DNA of 64,000 bases from a virus: positions 1 to 64,000 of IMG/VR virus record IMGVR_UViG_3300025096_002712; one strand, written 5' to 3'. Of the stretch, positions 7,357 through 17,200 are shown in pieces; the first letter of the stretch is position 1; every line of letters begins with the position of its first letter. The notes below the pieces were generated by a model. That model had not been told where the DNA came from. It saw only the letters and a program-made list of their open reading frames with translations, and did not search any database. Made by a program: the position numbers and the translations under genes.

Positions 7357-9288
7357 ATGGCTAAAGCAGTTAGTAAAGAAGTAAAATATTTAAATAGAGA
7401 TTTTTCATCGTTTAGATCTGGATTAATGGATTTTGCTAAAACATACTTTCCGAATACATATAATGATTTTAATGAGTCAGATCCAGGTATGATGTTTATA
7501 GAAATGGCATCATATGTTGGTGATGTTTTGTCATATTATATTGATGAACAATTTAAAGAAAGTATGTTAGCATTTGCAGAAGAAAAGAAAACCATATATG
7601 AAATTGCACAAGGTTATGGATATAAACCAAGACAATCTTCACCAGCCACAGTTGAATTAGATGTTTTTCAAACTGTACCCGCAAGTTCAACTATAGTAAG
7701 TTCAAATGGTTTACAACAACCAGATGAAGATTATTGTCTTACAATACCAGCAGGAATGCAAGTAACTTCCACAAATGGAACTATTTTTAGAACATTAGAT
7801 GATGTAATATTTAGTGATTCAAGTTCATTGAGTCCAAGACAGGATGATATTTATGAGGTTGATAATAATAGTAATGTTAGTAAGTGGTTATTGAAAAAGA
7901 GTAAAATTAAAGCAGTTAGTGGAACGACAACTACTGAATATGTTCAATTCGGAGCAGCAGAAAAATATAAAAGAATAGCCTTACAAAATACTCCAGTATT
8001 AGAAATAATTTCAGTAACGGATAGTGATGGAAACAAATGGTATGAAGTTCCATTTTTAGCACAAGACACAGTTTATTCAGATTTTCAAAACAATTCTAAG
8101 AACTCTCCTGATTTAGTTTCTGGAAGAAGTTTTGCACCATTCCTTTTAAAACTTGTAAAGACATCAAAACGATTTACAACTTTTATTAGACCCGATGGTA
8201 GAACAGAAATGAGGTTTGGTTCTGGAGTAGCAGCTGGAGCGGACGAAGAAATTATTCCAAATCCAAGTAATGTGGGTTCTAATTTACCAGGAACACCAAG
8301 TTTCCTTGATACATCATTTGATCCAGCAAATTTTTTAAACACAGAAACTTATGGTCAATGTCCAACTAATACAACACTTACAATTAAGTATTCTTATGGT
8401 GGTGGAGTTGGTGATAATGTAGCTTCAGGAATGACAACGAGTGTTAGTCAAATGAATGCAGAGTTTGATAATTCTGTGACTTTAAATAATAATTTAAAAT
8501 CAATTTCACAGAACTCTGTAGCAGTAACAAACCCACAACCCGCAACGGGAGGGAGTGGAGCAGAAACACTTGAAAATGTTAGAACAAATGCATTAGCTTA
8601 TTTTCAAGCACAAAGTAGAGCAGTAACTAAAGATGATTTTATAACTCGTGTATATTCATTACCAGCCAAGTATGGTAATGTAGCAAAAGTTTATATTATA
8701 CAAGATGAACAAGTTGCAGCAATAGACCAGAATACGGGAGATACAACATATCAGGCTAATCCATTAGCACTAAATATGTATATGTTGGGATATGACCAAA
8801 ATAAAAAATTAGTTAATGTAAATAACGCAGTGAAAGAAAATGTAAAAACATATTTAAGTCAGTATAGAATGATGACAGATGCAGTACAAATTAAAGATGC
8901 TTGGGTATGTAACATTGGTATTAGATTTGCTATTTTTACTAAGAAGGGATTTAATAAGAATGAAGTGGTGTTTAATTGTGTTAATAAATTAAAAGTGTAT
9001 TTTCACGCAGATAAATGGCAAATAAATCAACCAATAATTTTAGCTGATGTTGTTTCGGAATTATTATCAGTTGAAGGAGTTGCTTCCGTTGTAAAACCAC
9101 AGGCTGGTAGAGATGAGTTAATTATCGTTACTAATAAGTGGGGTTCCGCACAGGGATATTCTAATAATATATATGATATTAAATCTGCAACTCATAATGG
9201 AGTAGTATATCCATCTGTTGATCCGGCAATTTTTGAACTTAAATATCCTGATAGTGATATTCAGGGTAGAGTTTTAGGAGATATCTAA
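7357..9288 (+). CDS. gp6: Baseplate wedge protein gp6 (baseplate J family)
   Basis: At 643 residues it is close to T4 gp6 (660). The N-terminus (LNRDFSSFRSGLMDFAKTYF, then SDPGMMFIEMASYVGDVLSY) is the typical opening of large baseplate-J/gp6 proteins. The C-terminal half includes TLENVRTNALAYFQAQSRAV followed by TKDDFITRVYS, the conserved baseplate-J core. gp6 forms the inner ring of the baseplate and triggers sheath contraction. GGGAGAAG precedes the ATG; the TAA overlaps the next gene's ATG, implying coupled translation. Confidence 0.93.
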   Translation: MAKAVSKEVKYLNRDFSSFRSGLMDFAKTYFPNTYNDFNESDPGMMFIEMASYVGDVLSYYIDEQFKESMLAFAEEKKTIYEIAQGYGYKPRQSSPATVELDVFQTVPASSTIVSSNGLQQPDEDYCLTIPAGMQVTSTNGTIFRTLDDVIFSDSSSLSPRQDDIYEVDNNSNVSKWLLKKSKIKAVSGTTTTEYVQFGAAEKYKRIALQNTPVLEIISVTDSDGNKWYEVPFLAQDTVYSDFQNNSKNSPDLVSGRSFAPFLLKLVKTSKRFTTFIRPDGRTEMRFGSGVAAGADEEIIPNPSNVGSNLPGTPSFLDTSFDPANFLNTETYGQCPTNTTLTIKYSYGGGVGDNVASGMTTSVSQMNAEFDNSVTLNNNLKSISQNSVAVTNPQPATGGSGAETLENVRTNALAYFQAQSRAVTKDDFITRVYSLPAKYGNVAKVYIIQDEQVAAIDQNTGDTTYQANPLALNMYMLGYDQNKKLVNVNNAVKENVKTYLSQYRMMTDAVQIKDAWVCNIGIRFAIFTKKGFNKNEVVFNCVNKLKVYFHADKWQINQPIILADVVSELLSVEGVASVVKPQAGRDELIIVTNKWGSAQGYSNNIYDIKSATHNGVVYPSVDPAIFELKYPDSDIQGRVLGDI

Positions 9289-10811
9289 TGCATTATTTTG
9301 AATACTCAACGAAGGATACAACAATATATGAAGTAAGTTCAAGTATGAATACAGGACTTGATGAGATACTTGAAGTTAGAAAAGATATGAATGCAGATGG
9401 GACGGTGGTAAATGTTTCTCGTGCACTTATAAAGTTTGATTTAACTTATATTTCTAAATCTATATCTTCTGGATTAATACCATCTTCATCAATATATCCA
9501 AAGTTTTATTTAAATCTATATGACGCAAATTCATCTGAATTAAACATATCTCAAAAATTATATGCATATCCAGTAAGTCAATCTTGGGATATGGGTTCGG
9601 GAAGAACAAAAGCAAATCCAGCCATAGTAGATGGGGCAAGTTGGAAGTATAGAGATGGAGATGCAAATGCAACTCCTTGGTTGGGAACTTATTCTACACT
9701 ACAAGGTAATACTTTTGCAAGTGGAACTTTAACAATATCAAATGGAGATTTTGATAATCAAGAAGTTACTATCGGTGGAGTTGATTTTGTATTTGTAAGT
9801 GGTTCAACTTCTGTGTTTAATAATAGCTCAACAGAAATATATGTATCTTCTGGATCAACTGTAACGGGTTCTATTAATAATTTACGAAATGTCATTAATG
9901 TTAGTAGTTCTTTACATGGATTGGTAGTATCAGCAAGTATTGTTACGGGTACACCTAATAAACTGATATTATCTGGAAGTTCTAAGGGAACTACATCAAA
10001 TTATGCAGCAGCTTCATCATCAGGATTGTTTTCGTTTAGTGGAACTAAAACTCTGGCGTTACAGGGTGGAACTGATGCGACTACTACATTGTCAGGTGGT
10101 GGTGGAACTTGGTTTAGTGGAAGTGGATACCGAGCTTCACAATCTTTCTCTCATCAAGCAGCAGATGTTAGAATGGATGTAACTGATCTTACATGGAAAT
10201 GGTTAGGTGGTACTATAGCAAATGAAGGATTTGTGGTAAAACGAAGTGGAAGTTTAGGAAACTCAAATTCAAATGCTGAGGAAGGAAATACTACAAAATA
10301 CGGCCATTTTTCATTTTTTGGTAGGGAAACCCATACGATTTATCAACCAACATTAGAAGTAGTTTGGGACGACTCAAAGTGGACAACAGGTTCTCTGTCA
10401 GCACTATCATCTACTCATTTAGAAGATATGGTTCTTTATATGAGAGGGTTTAGACCAGAATACAAAGAAAAATCAAAAGTAAAATTTAGAGTGGTTGGTA
10501 GAGAAAGATATCCAGAAAAGTCATATTCTACAAGTGGATATAGTACTGGGTATAATACAGTTAAATATTTACCAAGTGGAAGTAGTTGGTATCAAATTAG
10601 GGACGCCTATTCAGAAGATATAATTGTACCTTACGGAAGTGGTTCAAAAATAAGTTGTGATTCAACTGGAAATTATTTCAACTTGTGGATGGATGGATTA
10701 CAAGCAGAAAGATTCTATAGAATTGAATATAAGATTGTAAGTGGAAGTGGGACATCAGATGAAACCGTTCAATATTTTGATGAGAAACATTCATTTAAAG
10801 TAACGAGATAA
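9288..10811 (+). CDS. Baseplate/tail protein with interrupted DNRLRE-like domain
   Basis: A 507-residue protein. Residues 1-125 look like the first half of a DNRLRE adhesive domain (SRALIKFDL, then SQSWDMGSGRTK and DGASWKYRD). Residues ~285-365 look like its second half (ADVRMDVTDLTWKWLGG, then a closing PTLEVVWDD). Between them lies a Ser/Thr/Gly-rich beta insert of about 160 residues. Residues ~380-507 form a further beta domain. DNRLRE modules are found in secreted adhesins and surface proteins. The position right after gp6 fits a peripheral baseplate component; a gp7/gp8 equivalence is not shown. Confidence 0.65.
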   Translation: MHYFEYSTKDTTIYEVSSSMNTGLDEILEVRKDMNADGTVVNVSRALIKFDLTYISKSISSGLIPSSSIYPKFYLNLYDANSSELNISQKLYAYPVSQSWDMGSGRTKANPAIVDGASWKYRDGDANATPWLGTYSTLQGNTFASGTLTISNGDFDNQEVTIGGVDFVFVSGSTSVFNNSSTEIYVSSGSTVTGSINNLRNVINVSSSLHGLVVSASIVTGTPNKLILSGSSKGTTSNYAAASSSGLFSFSGTKTLALQGGTDATTTLSGGGGTWFSGSGYRASQSFSHQAADVRMDVTDLTWKWLGGTIANEGFVVKRSGSLGNSNSNAEEGNTTKYGHFSFFGRETHTIYQPTLEVVWDDSKWTTGSLSALSSTHLEDMVLYMRGFRPEYKEKSKVKFRVVGRERYPEKSYSTSGYSTGYNTVKYLPSGSSWYQIRDAYSEDIIVPYGSGSKISCDSTGNYFNLWMDGLQAERFYRIEYKIVSGSGTSDETVQYFDEKHSFKVTR

Positions 10812-10814
10812 AAA

Positions 10815-11270
10815 ATGCCATACGATTCAGAAGCATTAAAAACAAATGAGTTTTATCAAAACTTAGTTAGAAAAGATGAAAAAAAATATGTTGATTTAAT
10901 AAGAAAAAAATTATTAGATGGTGATATAAATACTGGTACTTTGAGAGATGCAGATACAGGAAATATTTTATTGTTTGAAACTGTAGTACCTGGTGAGGGA
11001 TCCAATGGTTTAAGTTTTAATCCATCAAGATTATCAAAAAATATGGATAGACAATATTTGTCCAAGGCAAAACCATCTGGTAAGAAGAAAAAATCAGGAA
11101 AAAAAATAAAAAAAGGTAAAAAGTTTTCTAAGGAAATAAAAGAGAAAAATGAAATACCAGTCCAATCTACAGGTAGATTACATACATTAGTTAAGCCTTG
11201 GGGTGTTGGGTATTTTGATTACGATACTTCAGATGAGAAGATAATAGATAAAGAGTTTACGGAATTATAA
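10815..11270 (+). CDS. Small Lys-rich baseplate-region protein
   Basis: A 151-residue product with a charged N-terminal helix, then a very basic tract at about residues 88-112 with repeated Lys-Lys-Gly, and a C-terminal segment ending VKPWGVGYFDYD. It follows the DNRLRE-like gene by three bases and its stop overlaps the ATG of the giant gene (TAATG). The Lys tract could bind nucleic acid or an acidic partner. Family not recognised. Confidence 0.65.
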   Translation: MPYDSEALKTNEFYQNLVRKDEKKYVDLIRKKLLDGDINTGTLRDADTGNILLFETVVPGEGSNGLSFNPSRLSKNMDRQYLSKAKPSGKKKKSGKKIKKGKKFSKEIKEKNEIPVQSTGRLHTLVKPWGVGYFDYDTSDEKIIDKEFTEL

Positions 11271-14200
11271 TGGCTAAGAAAAAGTATTTAACTGCTGATC
11301 CACTAAGTGGAAAATTATCGAGGATTAATCCTAAAGATTTAAAATTGATAAATGCTAAAGGATTAAATGATGGTGATCCTATTGCTCTTTATGGAACTTT
11401 AACTACCGATATAATAGAATATTGTGTTTATGATAATAGTGATAACTATTTGGGTTCTGGTGAACTTTTGTATCCTTTTGATGACGAGTTAGATGTGGGT
11501 GGTCATGTTAGAGGACTTGGGTACAATCGTGGAACTTATAAAATAGTTTATAATTTTTTAAGACGAGTTGGTGGATCAAATAATGTAGTTTTAACGAAAA
11601 GAGTAGATAAAAGTATTTGGAAGGGCGCATATTATATAGATACTGATGGTAAAGTATATGCTGGTACGATGGATGAACCATTGTTGGACGAGAATGATGA
11701 ACAAATAGAACTTATCATTCAAGATGATAAATATTGGTTACAAGAAGTTTCTCCATCTCGAACTGAACTAAGACTTAGACCAAATCCAGGAATAAATGAC
11801 CTTGATTATCATGAACAATTTAGATTATTAGGTTATACTTGTTTAGCCTATTCTGATATAAGTGGTGAATCTTATATAATAATCAGTGATCCAGCTACTT
11901 CAGTAGAACAAGGTAAGAGCGAAAAAATCAATGAAACATCTTTTGATAATAGAGCTACTTTAGTTGGTAATAATATTAAATTAGATGAGGCAATGATAGG
12001 TGGTAATCTTATTGTACGAGATGCATTTATTATAGATACTGAAGAAACTCCAGAAGTAATATCAAAATATAATCCAATAATTGAAACAGATCAACTTTCT
12101 ATATCTGAAAACTTAGTTGATAATGGTGCATTTGAATCACAAAAATTGGCAGGTAAACTTATCCATCCTGAATCAGATACTAATTACCAACTTGCAGATT
12201 TTTGGAATCCTGGAAATAGTAAATATGTTTTACGAACAAAAGGTCAAGCCGTACCAGATGGAGTAAACAGAAATAGTTATACAATAGATATAAATGGTGC
12301 AGAAGGTGAAACTTATGTGTTAAGTTGTTGGGTATGGTACAATGACCAGTGGCCAGAACACGAAAAAGAATTATTTATTACAGACCAATCAGATAGTGCT
12401 GAAGTAACAGGGATAAGTGAAACTAAGGAAGTGAATGGAAGAACTTGGGAAAGACACTATACAAGAGTAACACCAACATCTGCAGATGGAAATTTTAAAT
12501 GGTTTTTGGGAAAAACCGATACTGTAGAAGCCGGGCCGAATGCTAGAAGGTATATAACAAATATACAATGTGAACCTGGATCACTAACATCATTACCCAC
12601 ACCTTATATAAATAAACCAAGAACTGAAGAAATTGAAGTTACAACTACTGGTAAAATTACATTTAAAAATGACGGAAGTTCAGAATATGTTGAAACTATA
12701 ATACCAGATGAAGATGAAGGATTTACTGATAATATGGTTGGTGGTAAACTTACCATTAAAGATGCCGTAATTTCAGATGAAATAGTACGAGAATCAACTG
12801 AAAGGATTGCACTTGAGAATATTCCAGTTGATAATACAGATGCATTTAATATAAGAGATAATGGAAACGAGGGAGAGTTTCATAAAAGTCCATTTCATGG
12901 AGTTACGGACGCTGAATCCAATGAATTAAAAGTATCGTTACAGGCAAAAGATGAATATTGGTTATATCATAATACAACTATGATTGGGCAGTATGAAATT
13001 CCAGAAGAAGTAAGAGAAATTGATGATTTGACGATAACTAATCGTACTGGTATGACGATTAGAGATAATGGAAACGAGGGAGAGTTTCATTATACCAGAA
13101 GTCCTTTCCACAATTTTCATCAGATATCGGAAACAGAACAACCTAAAAACACTTTAAAGTTTACACTACAGGTTGATTGGCAGTTTACCCTAATCCATAT
13201 TAAAGGCCCCAATTCTTTAGAAGGTGAAGGAACTGAATATGTTATTCGTGATAATTGGAGATCAAATTGGCAGAGTTCCACTACATATGAACTTACACCA
13301 TCAGTCAGTTCTGGAGATTCAAGATATGTAGATGTAGCTGATAATGATAATAGAAGTATTTATGGGTTTGAACATGGTGATACATTACGATTAAATGCAT
13401 ATAATATAGGAGCTAAAGCAGGATTTTTAGGTAAAATTGAACATGACCTATTTTCAAAAACAGTATATAGAACGGGTGATTCGAAAAAAAATTATGCACA
13501 AGGTGGTAGTGGCACAGTCAATCGTTATAATGGAATATGGAATCTCACCGAGGTAAGTCACGGAGGAACTGCTAATGATTGGAAAATTTGGCATGATTAC
13601 AAGTATGATGAAAAGAAAGAAAAAGTAAATAAAGAGAATAGTTTTTGGGAATCAAAATATATAACCCCTGAGTTATTGTCAAGTAAATGGATATGGGCAA
13701 GAACCCAAGCCAATAGTCAGCTAACTGTTTGGGAGTGGACAAATGAAGATATAGGTGCTGCTATTTTTAAATATCCAGATCCTATATTACATGCAGATGC
13801 AATATCCGTAGAGGGATGGTCTAATGGAGATATGTCCTGGGAATGGGGCCAGCCTGAAACTCAGGTATTTTATAAGACCAGGTGGGCTGGATATCACGCA
13901 AAATGGACGAGAGGTGAAGGTCGAAGTGGTGGAAATACTATAAAGTTTATTGACCAAAACTCTCAATTTCAAAATCCAAATCATACAGGATATACTGGTG
14001 TTGGGTTTGATGAAAATGGAAATCAACTTACTGATACATCTCGTGTTTATTCAGCACGAAATAATCCTGGCCTTAGTGGTGATAGTTGGCAAACATTAGA
14101 ACACAGAGCAATGATTGTTGAACAATATTTGCCAGTTACATTGGCAACTCAAGGAATACAGCCAGGTGATATACTTAAAGTTTCTTGGTGGCAAAAAACA

Positions 14201-17200
14201 GATACTCCAGGAAAAGGTGCAAGAGTTATGTTGTCTGGTTGGAGAAAAGATTTACCATCTCCTGAAGGTAGTTGGTATTCGTATGGTGAGAATGGTCTCC
14301 GCAATACGACACATAATTGGGGCCCTGGTAGTAATTTTGGTCCAGAGTTCATACCAATAGATAAAGAGGGTGTATGGACAAAGGCAGAGTTCACTGCTGT
14401 AGTACCAGAGGCATGGGATTTAACAAAAATGTATCATCCTGCTTATTATGATGCTGATCGTAATATTGGTACTCAACTTAGAGTATATGGTAATTACGGT
14501 CCTGAAGGTATAGTTTGGGTGGAAGATATAAAAATATCCTTTGTTAATTCAGACCAACCAGAAGAAGTAACACATATATATACAGTTCCAAACTTTGAAC
14601 CATCAGATAAATTAAGAGTTAATGTCAAAAATTCAACTGGAGAATCGTTTGGATTTGTATCAAAAATAGAATATAAAGGTGGGGAATATAAAACAGGAGA
14701 TCCATACGAGGATTATTATCCAGATCCAGTTACGGGAGAAACAAAGGTTGTTAATTTACCAGGAACTTGGAAAATTGATGGTGGTGGTGCACTTAAAAAT
14801 AATGGTAAACCTACTGATGCTGACAATGTACTTCCAGACTTAAAAAAATCCGAGTGGTTATGGGATGCAGATGATTCAGTTGAGAAGAGTTTTATATGGT
14901 CTGCGATAGATGGAATTGAAAATTATATATGGCATTATCCTGATCCAAAATTGAGAACTGATGCAATCTGGCCAACAAATTGGAATAATGGGTTTTATAA
15001 TTGGGATTTAACCGATAATACAGATAGGTTTTATCATAGTGGTTGGATAGGACATCATGCTAAATGGGTTGATGGAGATGGTCGAGATGGTGATGCTTGT
15101 ATGAAGTTCATTGATCAAAACTCTAAATTTATTTCATCAAATGACTTAACATATACAGGTTTATATGGTACTGGACTCTCAGACGATGAGGAAATATCAT
15201 TGGTACATAGACCAATGTGGCTTTACCAAAAGTTACCACATACACTCGAAGATAGAGGTATTCAAGTAGGAGATCAACTTACTATCTCTTGGAGACAAAA
15301 GTCAGATACCATTGGAAAAGGTGCGGCAGTTGGATTATTACATAGAAGTCTTGATGGTGGTCAGATGGGTTTCGGAGATGACATAGGAATAAATCATCCC
15401 GCACAAACAGATGATTGGTTAGAATTGACGGATAAACAATGGTTTAGATATAAACCCGTTAGTCAAGAAGGTGAATGGGAAGATGTTAGTTTTGATATAA
15501 CAGTTGATGAAAATACTATTGATTTAGAGGGAGATTCAATTCTCTATGTATATGGTCAATATGGACCTGAAGGTATATTATGGGTAGAGGGATTACAAAT
15601 TAGTAGAACTTCAGATATTATAACTAATTCAACTACTCCAATATTTTCTGATTTTGTTGGTTATATTCAGAGTGTAGATGAAAAGAATAAATTAACTTTG
15701 ACTGATACATATGATAATTTTGTAACCACCAATCTATATAAGGATAATAATGAATTAAATTTAAGGTCTTGGAGTACTTTTGATAATTTTTATGTTGATT
15801 ACACTTCATCACTTGCTACAAGTACCCCAGTATATGGTTCGTTACGCGGAGAGATACATGGAATAGAAAATAATACAATTATACTTTCAGAAGGTTTTAG
15901 GTCATTGGGTGAAGATGCAGGTCATGATTTTGAAAAAAATCCAGATGGATCTATGTTACCATTGGATAGGTGGTTTATTCAATATCCAAAGGATAGAAGT
16001 GAACCTTATAGTAAGTTACTTAAATATGGTCCCAATGAGTTTAGTTTGATAACTAATTTTAAGATAGATAGAGAATCTTATACTGATTATCCATATTCAG
16101 TAGTTTATAAATTATATGAGCCATTACCTGATGCAGTACAAGAAAAAGATTTTATTACTATCGTTAGAGAGATGGCTCCCCCGTTAGAAGAGGTTCTTAC
16201 TTTATATCCATTTGTAGAAGAATGGGTTAGTGATACGGTGTTGAGGACACCTTCATTTACTGGAACAAAAACAACCATTGGAGAGGGAAAAACAGAGTTT
16301 AAGACTTATGATGAGTTAGTATCAACTGATGTTGCTTTGAAAGAGGGTGTAGAAAATGAGATACTAAGTGGAAGTTTGAGTGCAGACATTAATGTAGATC
16401 ATTCTCAATTTTCTAACTTTGTACATTTCGGTTCAGTAGAAAAACGAATAAGAAACTTTAAATATAAATTAGAATTAATAGAACAATATACAGATAGAAG
16501 TGCTTCTCTTGCAGGTGCAGGAAGCTCATCCGCTGGATATTTATCGGTAGTGGCAGATCCAAACAAAGGTTCATATTTAAATGTATCTGGATCAAGTGGA
16601 TATAATCCAGCATTTACTCCAGTAAGTGGTTCATTAACACAAGTGCAGTCTTGGGAACAAAAACGCCGAGATACGATTAATTCGTTTGATAAGTTTGAAA
16701 AATATATGTTTTATGAAAGTTCATCATATTTAAGTGAATCTATTGGAATATCTTATGATAATTCTTGGCCAAAACGAGAAGGGGCAGGAACATATATAAG
16801 TCCTTATTTAAATTATAGAACTACTCAATCAGTTGCAACAACTTGGTTTGATAATCAAATAACATCAGCATCTGCATATGATAGGGAAAATAAAAATAGA
16901 GTACGAAGTCATCTTCCAGTTTTTGTACAAGATGATGACCAAAACGCAGTATTTCTTAATTTTATAGATATGATTGGTCATTATTTTGATGGTATTTGGA
17001 TATACATTAAGGCATTAACTGATATTCATGATAAGAGAGATAAATTAACTGATGGAATTGCCAAGGATTTATTGAAACCAATTGCACAATCACTTGGGTG
17101 GGAAGTCCACGATGGTAAAGATTTGGTATCTCTAAAAAGGTATATCTATGGAATGGAACAGAGTGGTTCTGAAACACCTTGGCAACATTCAATAACTCCA

